From positions 372,001-436,000 of the forward strand of contig NZ_SKCD01000011.1 of NCBI RefSeq assembly GCF_006542765.1: a stretch of DNA of 64,000 bases. The letters run 5' to 3'. Below the pieces are notes generated by a model. The model was not told the DNA's origin. It ran no database searches and saw only the letters and a program-made list of their open reading frames with translations. The translations under genes were made by a program, and so were the position numbers. The DNA comes from Paenibacillus luteus (GTDB taxonomy: Bacteria; Bacillota; Bacilli; Paenibacillales; Paenibacillaceae). Each line of letters opens with the position of its first letter. Position 1 is the stretch's first letter. Below are positions 53,202 to 64,000 of this stretch, in pieces.

Positions 53202-55289
53202 TTACTTGATATAGGATTTCAATTGCAGCCATAACCTGAATTTTCCATCCTCGCCATACCATATCGGAAAATTGGTGCCCCAGATGTTGTTATGCAAGTT
53301 AAATTGCCATCCGTGCTCCAGAGAAGCGAACGTGTTGTCAAACTGTAGAAGCCTCTTTTGTCCTGGTGCTGCCAATGCCGAATCAAGGCTTTGAATGACG
53401 GCTAACCCGTCTGCCCCCTCATAAGAGACCCCCCGTAACCAAGTGCATGGAGATTCCTGTTTCCATCCTTCACCACGCGAAGCGGTGATACGGCCTGTCC
53501 AAGCTTATCCATCATCCAGAGATTGGGATTGTTGACTTTCAAACCGCAACCAAACCAGCTTGCTTCAGGCAGTCGGTTAGCTTCTTTCCCAAACCATTGC
53601 AAAGTTATATCAATCCAGCCGAGTTGTTGAAATGTATATTCAATTTTCAATTTTCAATTTCTTAAGCGCCCCATAGCGCTCATGCACTTGCGCTTGCATG
53701 CGAAGCCGAATTAAATAGATATCGGATTCCGCTCTCCGATTTCTTATCATTTCAGTAGCGACAGGAAGGAAAAGCTGATAACTCGGCAATGGCCTTACAA
53801 ATTCAAAGATAGGTTTATTAAAATCCGCATCCGCCCATGGATGCGTAATAGGCAGATTTTGCATATAGGACCTAAAATATCGGTCATAATCCTCTTTCCC
53901 AAAAGTCTCATACGCATATAAGCCAAAGGGATGCTCTTTCTCCACCCAGCGCTTACCGTTGCGATCCTCCAGATGCATTAAAGCTCCGTTCGTATGAAAA
54001 GCAAACTGAAAATCCCCGCTCCGGTAAACTTCATTTGGACTGAAGGACTCGTATGCCCCCCCCCCATCCGTCTTGGCTGGAATTAACCATTGCAGAGCCT
54101 GTTCTGCCTGTGCTTGTTTCTCCCTTACAAGACTACACACCGCCTGCTTCACATATTGCAGTTGCTCCTCCCAGGATCTTTCGAGCATGGAATACGTGCG
54201 GCGTGTTTGCTCCGCTGTAAATAAATTACTGGAGTGCTTATCAAACTCATTCATGGCAAATGCCCCGATATAGCTAAATTTGGCAGGCAGGTCATCCAGA
54301 TCGATATCATCCTTTATGCGAGCTTTATGAAAAGCCGTCTCGGCATAATTCCGGAAGTCTGGCAGCCATTTTTTCACATCTATTCCCCAGGTGTGCTCGG
54401 TAACAAGCTGCATGGCATCGCTCATCTCTTTGTATTTCGAGCTCTCCTCGCTCAGATTGCCATCTACCAGCCACTCCTCTCTCAAACGCATAAGCTCCCG
54501 AAGCTGGGCAAGCTTAAGCCGATCAGTGCTGGCACCGTGAATCCAGGTATCTCCAATTTCTTCACAGACGATCGGTAAACGCTCGCGAATGCCCACCAGC
54601 TTGTTAGCAAATGAATCAAGGGAAGACGCTGCCACTTCTGCATTTGGATAACGGTCCTGAATTTCGCGAAATTGCTCCCGGATTTCCTCTGCGCATGGTG
54701 GACCGCAGTTGTCCCCGGTATGCGCGAACACTAAAAGTTCATCTAATCCTTCCACCTCTACCGGTTCACCGAAATTCCCCGCGTAGTTCATGATGATTTC
54801 ACCGCCATCCTCCGCTTGCCAGCGAAAGAGTCGCGGAACATCAAGGCGCTGCGATGAAGGATTAACGCCAAGATGCAAATATTGAATGCCTGCCGCATGC
54901 ATACAGGGTACCATTGCCAGCGTATGGCCTGGCACATCGGTCATTTTCGCCGCGATGGTTTGTTTGCCAAACTCGATATCCAACTCATGGCTGATCGACA
55001 GCCCATAACGAAACAGCGCGGGGTCCATCAGCTCCGAATGCGTCGTAAACGGCAAGCCATGCCAGACGATGAACCCTTTTTGTATGGCTATCTCCATTGC
55101 TGTCCGCTTCGCACCTATGGCATCATCCAAATACTTGCGAATAAGCCATGATCCCGTTGTCTACACATACCTTTCCTTGCCGCCTTCTGCTTCCAACTGC
55201 TCGGACAACGCTATGGCTTTGGGTATATATTCATTCATATATTGCTGTATCACATGTTCCGCAAGGTGAGTGACGCCGATTCTGCTGTT
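53202..55289 (-). pseudogene. DUF5054 / GH38-like glycosidase, multiply broken
   Basis: Joined across lesions, the frames give about 690 residues of a DUF5054 protein (alpha-mannosidase-like): THLAEHVIQQYMNEYIPKAI, TTGSWLIRKYL, ELDIEFGKQTIAAKMTDVPG, HTGDNCGPPCAEEI, ending FRLWLQLKSYIK. Lesions: the N-terminal dozen or so residues are replaced by the AraC stop codon; an amber codon sits at 55161-55163 where Trp is expected; the motif ATTGAAA occurs three times near 53640 and shifts the frame; one G appears lost from a G run near 53430. The longest surviving frame is 53640-55130. Catalytic activity is improbable. Confidence 0.8.
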
Positions 55290-56171
55290 CTAGCTCGAAT
55301 TGTTTCTTTGTGACATTGCATATTTACTAGGTACAATTCCCTCTGCTTGTTTAAATAGCCTGCTGAATAAATGGATGCTGGAAAAACCAACTTCATCCGC
55401 GATTTCCGTTAAGGTTTGATTAGCTTGAATTATTCTTTTTTTAGCTTGCTCTATCCTGATATGGGTTACATATTTATGAATGGAGATGCCTAGCTGCGTC
55501 TTAAACAAGTAAGACAAATGATTCGTAGACACGCCAACATGGCTGCTAATAGCAGCATTATCCATTTCCAGTTCATGGTAACGTTCATTCACGTATTTCA
55601 TTGCCTTTTCAATAAATATCCAGCCTTTTGTCATCTTTCCTTCTTCTTTTTTGTGATCGGTCTGACTAGTAAGAAACAAATACAATAATTCCAAACAAAT
55701 GGATTTCAGCAGCAGACTGCTTCCATGCTTCCGGTCAGTGTAGGCATTATACATAGTTAGAAACCTTTTCTTTAAAATAATTTGATCGGAAAGCTGCAAA
55801 TGGACTAACGGATATACCGATGCCAATCTCATTTCCTGAGTATCTTTATCTTCTGGCAGCATATTGGATACGCTTTCATGCCTTAAATTGCTTCGTTGCT
55901 CATCATAATAAAGATCAAAATGAAAAATATATTGGTTTAATGGTGCAGACGTTGTCGATTTTATAATATGGGACATATAGGGATGCATCAATAGGACATC
56001 GCCTTCTTTAACCAAATATTTAATCCCGCTTAAGAAAAACTCTGCTTCTCCTTGCTCAATGTAGGTATACACAAAATCATAATCCATCCATTCCCCGCTT
56101 AACGAGTGGGATTTCATGATCTTCGCAACCCTTACGAATGGCGATATGCCATTCAACCAAGGCTCATCCAT
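55290..56171 (-). CDS. AraC-family transcriptional regulator
   Basis: 293 residues. An N-terminal cupin (DYDFVYTYIEQGEAEFFLSG, GDVLLMHPYMSHII) is followed by two HTH motifs (DNAAISSHVGVSTNHLSYLF and TLTEIADEVGFSSIHLFSRL). The start is MDEPWLNG at 56171, with AGGAGG 7 bases upstream, not the ATG at 56204. Probably senses a sugar and used to control the DUF5054 gene directly downstream, now broken. It may still control the dehydrogenase or distant genes. Confidence 0.88.
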   Translation of the reverse strand: MDEPWLNGISPFVRVAKIMKSHSLSGEWMDYDFVYTYIEQGEAEFFLSGIKYLVKEGDVLLMHPYMSHIIKSTTSAPLNQYIFHFDLYYDEQRSNLRHESVSNMLPEDKDTQEMRLASVYPLVHLQLSDQIILKKRFLTMYNAYTDRKHGSSLLLKSICLELLYLFLTSQTDHKKEEGKMTKGWIFIEKAMKYVNERYHELEMDNAAISSHVGVSTNHLSYLFKTQLGISIHKYVTHIRIEQAKKRIIQANQTLTEIADEVGFSSIHLFSRLFKQAEGIVPSKYAMSQRNNSS

Positions 56172-56271
56172 TAGCTTCCTCCTGATTGTTGCTCGGCTTC
56201 GCACGTCAGATTGGCTGCAGCCCTAATGATTTCCCTTCAATTATAGCCCAAGCCTTCTTCTGGATGCTATC

Positions 56272-56338
56272 CAAAAAAAGAGAAGGCTTAGAGCTGGGGT
56301 CGTTTGCCTGTTTGCAAATTACCCCGCTCGGCCTTCTT
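56272..56338 (-). terminator. Terminator of the MDR dehydrogenase
   Basis: GAAGGCCGAGCGGGGTAA...ACCCCAGCTCTAAGCCTTC on the minus strand, then TCTTTTTTT. Confidence 0.7.
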
Positions 56339-56341
56339 CAA

Positions 56342-57349
56342 CTAGGACCAATCAAACAATACGCCGTTATACTGATCTTTATTTAATCTAAGGCCTTCAT
56401 AAGCCTCTCGTGCCTGTTCAGGTTTAATCACATGACTGATAAGCGGCTCGATATGAAGCCTCTTCTGCTTCATAAGCTCAAATACAATTTTGGAGTTTCG
56501 TACCAAGGAATGTTTAACAAATTCGGCAGGCTGGGTTGGGAAGCGCCATTCATGTGCCCCTTTAAATGTAATACAACCCCTGTTGTAGAGATGACAATAG
56601 TTTAAAATGTCGGTTACATCCGCATTGTACTCTCCGCGCGGGCTTCCCAGGAATATAATTTCGCCTAGTTTAGCAATCCATGCAAGGCTATCAACGCCAA
56701 CCTTGGCTACTCCTGTAGCTTCGATATGAGTAGAGACGCCTTTCCCATCGGTTAAGCGAAGGATTTGTTCCTTTATATCCCCTACCTCGCCGTTTAACGT
56801 AAAATTCAAGCCGCAGCTCGCCGCGGTTTGAATCCGCTCCTGTGATAAATCTACACCTATCACTGTCGCACCTTGCAATCTCGCTAATTGTGCTGCCATA
56901 TTTCCTACGAGTCCTAATCCGGTAATACTTACTGCATCGCCAATTTCAATATTAGAGACGCGTACAGAAGTAAAGGCAACGGTTGCCATACGGGTAAACG
57001 GCACCCACCTAGCATCTATGTCTTCTGGTAGCTTTATGAGAAGCTGGTCGGCAGCCACAACCTGATATTCCGAATGACTGCCATAATGAAATACGAGGTC
57101 CCCAGGTTTGAATTCCGTTATTCCGTCACCAGTCTCCAGTACTCTGCTTACGCTTGAGTAACCGGGGCAAATCGGCAGCCTAGCCCAAGCTTCTTTACCT
57201 GAAAGCATAGCGAGTTCTGTTCCAGGACTAATCAGTGAATACACGAGTTGCACAAATAGCTCATACTCACCCAACTTGCCTGAAACGTAGACCTCCTCTA
57301 TCGTTTCGACTTCCAGCGGACTCATAAACATTATTTTTCTATTTTTCAT
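56342..57349 (-). CDS. Medium-chain dehydrogenase/reductase (zinc-type alcohol dehydrogenase-like)
   Basis: 335 residues. The start is MKNRKIMF at 57349 with AAGGGAG about 9 bases upstream. There is an N-terminal GroES-like domain (SLISPGTELAMLSGKEAW, CPGYSSVSRVLETG, FKPGDLVFHYG) and a Rossmann domain with GLGLVGNMAAQLARLQGATV and VIGVDLSQERIQTA. The catalytic-zinc GHE motif is not seen. It resembles the sugar-acid/BchC-like MDR group common next to sugar regulators. Substrate unknown. Confidence 0.82.
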   Translation of the reverse strand: MKNRKIMFMSPLEVETIEEVYVSGKLGEYELFVQLVYSLISPGTELAMLSGKEAWARLPICPGYSSVSRVLETGDGITEFKPGDLVFHYGSHSEYQVVAADQLLIKLPEDIDARWVPFTRMATVAFTSVRVSNIEIGDAVSITGLGLVGNMAAQLARLQGATVIGVDLSQERIQTAASCGLNFTLNGEVGDIKEQILRLTDGKGVSTHIEATGVAKVGVDSLAWIAKLGEIIFLGSPRGEYNADVTDILNYCHLYNRGCITFKGAHEWRFPTQPAEFVKHSLVRNSKIVFELMKQKRLHIEPLISHVIKPEQAREAYEGLRLNKDQYNGVLFDWS

Positions 57350-57811
57350 CACATACACTCCCTTGGCGTTTGCTTTCACACTAAATGTAAAACTTTTCGC
57401 CTCGGAAGTCTTTGATTGCAATAACGATTTTTTGTCTAAAACACCGAAAACTGGTGCTGCCGAAGAGCTTCATCGCGTGCCGATACAGCTCCCTCTGCAA
57501 TTTGCTCTGACGTCTAATCACAATTCGGATTCCATAACTGAGTGACAAACCGCTTACCCCTAACTTCCTTTAATTCATTTGTTTATTCCTCCTTTGGGTG
57601 ATACGCCGATTGTAACAAACCGAGTCTGAGCGAAGAAATATTCATTCTACACCGAATTAATTCAAAAAACACATTGCGAAATGGTTCTAGGAATCTTCCC
57701 TGTCAGGTTCATTGATTAAAGTTAATTAAGGCATGGTGAGGCAAATGTCCAAGCAAGCAAGTTTCTGCCTGCATTTAATAGTTAGAAATTATAATTAGGA
57801 GGGATTAAGCA
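57350..57811. other. Spacer before the spore-appendage locus
   Basis: 460 bases without a credible gene. CATTTAATA at 57772-57780 is one base off the sporulation SigK -10 pattern CATANNNTA and is well placed for the first ena-like gene. Nothing else was seen. Confidence 0.4.
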
Positions 57812-58186
57812 ATGGCTTGCAATAACACTGCAACTGCTTTAACCTGTTGCGCCGATAAGGATTATGTGCAAGATAAAGTATGTACGCCGTGGAGTGGAAC
57901 GGTTGTCGCCGCCGATGTCCTAGTTGTTGTGTTCACCAATAATATTAATCAAAATATCGTAGGTACGGGTTATCTGCAATTCGATATTGGGCCAGATGAT
58001 ATCACATTTGATTTTCTTGATAGTACAGGAGCGCCTATTAATCCAACTCCCTTTACAATTACTCCAGGCACAAGTCTTGCCTTTACGTACCGGCGTTTTA
58101 GCGCCATTCGTATCACATTGCCAGCAGCATCCCCAGGAACCTACCAAGGCGAATTCTGTATTACAACCCGTTACCCTGTCCAATAA
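57812..58186 (+). CDS. Endospore appendage (S-Ena) subunit, Ena1-like, DUF3992
   Basis: 124 residues. The layout is that of Ena1 pilins: a flexible N-terminal arm with paired cysteines (C12-C13 in LTCCADKDYVQDKVC, also C3 and C24), a jelly-roll body (TNNINQNIVGTGYLQFDIG, FTITPGTSLAFTYRRFSAIR) and the C-terminal GEFCITTRY (C116). In Bacillus these cysteines cross-link subunits into very resistant fibres on the spore. AGGAGGG lies 8 bases before the ATG. The next gene is a paralogue 27 bases away, as for ena1A-ena1B. Confidence 0.82.
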   Translation: MACNNTATALTCCADKDYVQDKVCTPWSGTVVAADVLVVVFTNNINQNIVGTGYLQFDIGPDDITFDFLDSTGAPINPTPFTITPGTSLAFTYRRFSAIRITLPAASPGTYQGEFCITTRYPVQ

Positions 58187-58213
58187 AAACAAATAAAGGA
58201 GGGATAAAGTTAC

Positions 58214-58558
58214 ATGTGTAATTCTAATCTATCGACTCTTAGCTGCTGCTCGGATAAAGTCGTTGTACAAGATAAGGTTTGTATAAACTGGGCATTGGCG
58301 GCTGCAGGAACACAAACCATTTATACGGATAATATATCCCAAACCATTAACGGAACGGGGTATGTCAAAGCAGAAACAGGTACGGGTACAGTAACCGTAA
58401 ACTTTTTCCGTACAGGTGTTGTAGCAGCTATACAAACGATCGTTGTTCCTGCTGGGGGAAGCACCTCGTTTACTGTATCTCGATTTAATACAATATCCTT
58501 AACAACTACCGCAGCTGCGCAGGGTGAATTTTGTATTACTGTCCGATATGCTCTATAA
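58214..58558 (+). CDS. Endospore appendage (S-Ena) major subunit, Ena1B-like, DUF3992
   Basis: 114 residues, very close in plan to B. cereus Ena1B: LSCCSDKVVVQDKVCINWAL, YTDNISQTINGTGYVKAETG, GTVTVNFF, AGGSTSFTVSRFNTI and GEFCITVRYAL. C2, C11, C12, C23 and C107 match the disulfide plan (N-terminal arm to neighbour barrel, plus an inner bridge). AAGGAGG lies about 10 bases before the ATG. It is probably the main fibre subunit. A strong bidirectional terminator follows. Confidence 0.85.
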   Translation: MCNSNLSTLSCCSDKVVVQDKVCINWALAAAGTQTIYTDNISQTINGTGYVKAETGTGTVTVNFFRTGVVAAIQTIVVPAGGSTSFTVSRFNTISLTTTAAAQGEFCITVRYAL

Positions 58559-58562
58559 TAAT

Positions 58563-58614
58563 CAAAAAAAATATTCGGTGGTTCTGTCAGGCAACTGACG
58601 AACCACCTTTTTTA
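58563..58614. terminator. Bidirectional terminator between ena-like operons
   Basis: GGTGGTTCTGTCAG...CTGACGAACCACC, with T runs on both outer sides. Confidence 0.9.
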
Positions 58615-59220
58615 TTGTTCAATAGCAGACGTGGGATGATCAGGTAGATGCAGCGTAATCGATATAACGTATTTCCCTTCTACATACGCATGCTCGTTGC
58701 CTTTTGCAGACACCTTAACCGTTTTGATACCATGACCAATGAAATTGGTAGTATTGCCTGGCGGGACCGTCATATGTTTGATTTCATCACCATCAATTTC
58801 CACTTCAATCGCTTCTGTGCTGGAAGAGAAAGAATAAATGGTAATTTGTACGACGCTAATTTTGGTATCAACATCGTTTTCCCATATTTGAAATGCTGGC
58901 TGCCCGCCTTGAATTAATAAATTTCCGCAGCATTCCTTCTCAACAGAAATATTCGGCTTCACCGGGTCTATCGGATCTATACAACAAGGTACAGGAATTG
59001 GAACAGGCCAGGGTCTAGGCCTTTTTTTGTGGCAGCGCTTGGGCGGGCAAGGGAAAATAGGAAAGCATCGCTTTCGTCGCAGCCTCTTTTTACAACGTTT
59101 TTTTCTTATTTTACATTTCCTTGGTTTATAGCACTGCTTATTGCAAGAGGGATTTACTTTGAGAACGATCATTGCTGCGAATATTGACCTTTTTCTAACG
59201 CATCTTTTCCTTTTCAGCAT
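58612..59220 (-). CDS. Cys-rich basic Ena-like (DUF3992-type) spore protein
   Basis: 202 residues in two parts. Residues 1-75 are strongly basic (many RKRCKK-type runs) with eight cysteines, then a Pro-rich hinge RPWPVPIPVPCC. Residues 90-200 look like an Ena barrel: VEKECCGNLLIQGG, VVQITIYSFSSSTEAIEVEI, VPPGNTTNFIGHGIKTVKVS, GKYVISITLHL. The double Cys (97-98) sits where Ena arms have theirs, but the C-terminal GEFC Cys is missing. AGGGGGG lies before the ATG. It may anchor appendages to the coat or cap them. This role is inference. Confidence 0.65.
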   Translation of the reverse strand: MLKRKRCVRKRSIFAAMIVLKVNPSCNKQCYKPRKCKIRKKRCKKRLRRKRCFPIFPCPPKRCHKKRPRPWPVPIPVPCCIDPIDPVKPNISVEKECCGNLLIQGGQPAFQIWENDVDTKISVVQITIYSFSSSTEAIEVEIDGDEIKHMTVPPGNTTNFIGHGIKTVKVSAKGNEHAYVEGKYVISITLHLPDHPTSAIEQ

Positions 59221-59373
59221 TCTCCCCCCTCTTCAAAAAACTTTTTCAACTCCTTCCTTATATTAAATGTATTTTTTCGGAACATGGTCCTACTTTATCT
59301 AGAATTATTTCAAATAAGGTTAGATGCCTATAATAAAGATCATTCATTGTACATTAGGATTTTGTGAAGTTAT

Positions 59374-62026
<2,653 letters not shown>

Positions 62027-62665
62027 ATGGCACAGCGTATTGCAAACATCATCATCCCAGACAGTAAACTCGCGATTGGCGCAGCAGAACTGCTTCGTGA
62101 GCATGGTGATTCACTCTTATGGAACCATTCTCATCGCGTATTTTTATTTGGTGCTCTCCAAGGTGAAAGGAATAAGATTAAGTATGATGCTGAATTGCTC
62201 TATATTAGCGCTTTGTTTCATGATTTGGGTTTGACAAAACAATATAGCAGCCCTGACAAACGCTTTGAAGTGGATGGTGCTAACGCAGCAAGAGACTATT
62301 TGCGACAAAATGGCGTGCCTGAAGCATCTTCAAGTCTCGTATGGGATGCTATTGCACTTCATACTACAATTGGAATAGCACAATACAAAGAACCAGAAGT
62401 AGCACTCATTTATTCGGGAGTAGGCTATGACGTCATGGGCGAAAATTTTGAGAGCATTACTGAAGATGTACGTAATACAGTGGTTAGCTCATTCCCACGA
62501 AATAATTTTAAGAACAAAATATTGCCAGCCTTCCTTGAGGGCTTCAAACATAAGCCTGAAACCACATTCGGCAACATAAAAGCTGATGTCTGTGCTAGAT
62601 TGCTCCCTGATTTCAAACCAACCAACTTCTGCGATTGCGTATTGCATTCTCCTTGGCAAGAATAA
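62027..62665 (+). CDS. HD-domain hydrolase, cyanamide hydratase-like
   Basis: 212 residues. LLWNHSHRVFLFGAL, then ELLYISALFHDLGLT (the HD pair), RFEVDGANAARDYL and VWDAIALHTTIGIA follow the order of fungal and bacterial cyanamide hydratase / HD-phosphohydrolase proteins. GAGGAGG lies 7 bases before the ATG at 62027; the frame upstream to 61847 is noncoding. It is a metal enzyme of the cytoplasm. Its place between spore-surface genes has no evident reason. Confidence 0.82.
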   Translation: MAQRIANIIIPDSKLAIGAAELLREHGDSLLWNHSHRVFLFGALQGERNKIKYDAELLYISALFHDLGLTKQYSSPDKRFEVDGANAARDYLRQNGVPEASSSLVWDAIALHTTIGIAQYKEPEVALIYSGVGYDVMGENFESITEDVRNTVVSSFPRNNFKNKILPAFLEGFKHKPETTFGNIKADVCARLLPDFKPTNFCDCVLHSPWQE

Positions 62666-62684
62666 TGATCTTTTCATTCATAAG

Positions 62685-62730
62685 AAAGACAAGCAACCCC
62701 AATCCTTCCGGTGGGGGTTGCTTGTCTTTT
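62685..62730 (+). terminator. Terminator of the HD gene
   Basis: AAAGACAAGCAACCCC...GGGGTTGCTTGTCTTTT, perfect arms. Confidence 0.9.
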
Positions 62731-62842
62731 CTTCAATAGTTTATGTACATAAAATTCCCATTTGAGGGCTTGAGTAAACTGGGTAAACAACAATTATCAA
62801 ATGTCTACGGTACAAACATCCAATCACAGCCCCGCGATCATG

Positions 62843-62851
62843 CATAAGCTA
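62843..62851 (+). promoter_or_regulatory. SigK-like -10 before the first YjcZ gene
   Basis: CATAAGCTA fits CATANNNTA exactly, with an AC-containing -35 region about 15 bases upstream, and lies about 20 bases before the ribosome site. Confidence 0.4.
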
Positions 62852-62885
62852 CATCGTAGTCAAAATGCTTGGAGGTGAATGTCTA

Positions 62886-62996
62886 ATGTCAGGATTTGTT
62901 GGTGGTGCTAACAACAGTATTGGTTTCATTCTGGTACTGTTCATCTTATTGGTCATTATCTCTTGCAGCTGCGGTATTTTCGGTGGCGGTTACTAA
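62886..62996 (+). CDS. YjcZ-family sporulation micro-protein
   Basis: 36 residues: MSGFVGGANNSIGFILVLFI followed by LLVIISCSCGIFGGGY. A single membrane segment with the Gly-rich start and the SCSCGI tail is the signature of YjcZ/BC10-type (PF09680) proteins of spore formers. GGAGGTG lies 10 bases before the ATG. Too short for ordinary ORF calling. Exact function is unknown; relatives are made during sporulation. Confidence 0.85.
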   Translation: MSGFVGGANNSIGFILVLFILLVIISCSCGIFGGGY

Positions 62997-63188
62997 TAAC
63001 CGGCAAATGAAGGTTTTCAAGTAGCCTGCTCCTATGTTCAGACTACGGAATAACCCTAAATACTCTCCAAAAGATAATCATGCCTTTATAGCTGATTAAA
63101 TTCTCAATAAAGTGACGAAGTATTTTTTGGCTAATCCCACGAAACATTTCGAATAAATGAAATCTATACGTAAGGAGGTTGAATGAAA

Positions 63189-63305
63189 ATGTCCGGTTTT
63201 GTAGGTGGTGCTTTTACGAACACTGGTACCATTCTGGTGCTTTTCATTTTATTGGTGATTATCGCTTGTAGCTGTGGAATCTTCGGCGGCGGCTGTGGTT
63301 ACTAA
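63189..63305 (+). CDS. YjcZ-family sporulation micro-protein (paralogue)
   Basis: 38 residues: MSGFVGGAFTNTGTILVLFI then LLVIIACSCGIFGGGCGY. It differs from the first copy mainly in the loop after MSGFVGGA and in an extra Cys near the end. The start is placed at 63189, 10 bases from AGGAGG and matching the sister protein. An ATG two codons earlier (63183, MKM...) sits only 4 bases from that site. Confidence 0.85.
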   Translation: MSGFVGGAFTNTGTILVLFILLVIIACSCGIFGGGCGY

Positions 63306-63360
63306 ATAATAAACCAAATCTCCTAAAAACACTCAGGCAGCTTCTCCACAGGAACCTCAC

Positions 63361-63387
63361 AAAAAGGCCCATACTTTGGGCCTTTTT
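63361..63387. terminator. Terminator after the second YjcZ gene
   Basis: AAAAAGGCCC...GGGCCTTTTT, perfect and symmetric, so it works in both directions. Confidence 0.9.
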
Positions 63388-63457
63388 GCTATTTAAAACT
63401 CCGATATGAACTCCGTTTCCCTTGAGAATGGGTCGATGAGTGAGGTTTCCTCAGGTT

Positions 63458-64000
63458 CATTTAAAATAGTAATACAAATTCCCTTCATACTGTTTATCCA
63501 AGTTTTCTTTACTGTCAAAATAAACCTGCAAGCTGTCATTTGAATAATAATCAAATTCGTCATAATCCTTAACTACATGATTAAGCTCTGTTTTCAACTC
63601 TGCAGAAGTTCCATTGACCTTGTTGCGCTTGACGTCCGCATTCGTTAAATAAAAGACGTTTACACTGGAGAAGCGCCCAATGATATTCCATAGATTATGG
63701 CTATACAGCTTGGCTGCAAATCTGTCATGATGATCATGAAGACGAATTCACCCTCTTCCCAAATGGTGTTAGTGCTCCACTATTCCCAAAGCTCACAATG
63801 ATTTTGTAAGAGAAAAGATGAGATCTCATTAAACAAGTTTTGTTGATCTGCTTCGTAATGAACTGCAATTTCCCGGCCATTCGCGTAATTTAATCGCAAG
63901 CAGCCGCCTAATGAATGGATAAACAGCTTGCATGTATATTCGTTTTCAATAAGTAAGTCTGGTTTGTAGCGTTCTTTGCATAGAATGCCCAAATCAGGTA
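63458..64000 (-). pseudogene. Unrecognised gene, broken by a stop and a frameshift, running off the window
   Basis: Three joined minus-strand stretches read as one protein. The first, open from the window edge, includes LLIENEYTCKLFIHSLGGCL and ends NHCELWE at an amber codon (63780-63782). The same frame continues WSTNTIWEEGEFVFMIIMTD. After a shift near 63720 the reading becomes RFAAKLYSHNLWNIIGRFSS through NLYYYFK. The coding character (aromatic-rich, regular) holds through all three. No family was recognised. The 5' end lies beyond 64000. Confidence 0.5.

Noticed and set aside
54054..54068. Homopolymer run of about ten C/G in the DUF5054-like relic as another frameshift
   Set aside because: The frame on both sides agrees (DGGGAYES), so this run is in register.

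Overview
The window looks like chromosomal DNA from a spore-forming member of the Bacillales, most likely Paenibacillus or a close relative. The reasons are strong AGGAGG-type ribosome binding sites, YjcZ-family sporulation micro-proteins, endospore-appendage (Ena/DUF3992) subunits beside a BclA-like collagen protein, many carbohydrate ABC and LacI units, and sugar ABC permeases with no ATPase of their own. No rRNA, tRNA, CRISPR array or intact insertion sequence was seen. The genus call is inference.

Layout. 1-8.2 kb: the 3' end of a GH18 glycosidase, a KinB-like sensor kinase, a SUKH protein, an FGE-like protein, and a coupled pair made of an amidohydrolase and a 1056-residue GNAT/beta-sandwich fusion. 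8.4-15.4 kb: a decayed mobile island. It holds a ParA remnant without its Walker A motif, a nuclease-NB-ARC-TPR STAND protein, an RloC/PrrC-like ATPase, and the C-terminal stump of a serine recombinase. 15.5-31 kb: small catabolic and regulatory units (LLM monooxygenase with MFS, two xylose-isomerase-like proteins, an ArsR unit, an amidohydrolase with an ankyrin lipoprotein facing a LysR gene, GNAT with VOC, two SDRs with TetR). They end in a scar where a MocR fragment and a siderophore-binding lipoprotein fragment meet tail to tail, next to an MFS exporter with Fur-like boxes.

31.9-41.8 kb: an amino-sugar locus. A LacI regulator sits between a leftward SIS-GH20-GNAT operon and a rightward nagA-nagB-ABC operon. 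The palindrome AAATCGATTT recurs at three promoters, with a cre-like site. 41.9-53.1 kb: an epimerase with TetR, MgtC, then a leftward oppA-B-C-D-F operon ending in a HAD phosphatase and its own LacI gene. Two TTAAACCGGTTTAA operators and tandem cre-like sites lie in front of oppA. 53.2-57.3 kb: a multiply broken GH38/DUF5054-like gene, an AraC regulator and an MDR dehydrogenase.

57.8-63.3 kb: a spore-surface locus. It has two Ena1-type appendage subunits, a Cys-rich basic Ena-like protein on the opposite strand, a 768-residue GAT-repeat collagen-like protein, an HD hydrolase, and two YjcZ-type micro-proteins. The window ends inside another broken gene.

The two most interesting parts are the Ena plus collagen appendage locus (57.8-61.7 kb) and the two-gene STAND plus RloC-like defence module stranded in mobile-element debris (8.4-15.4 kb).
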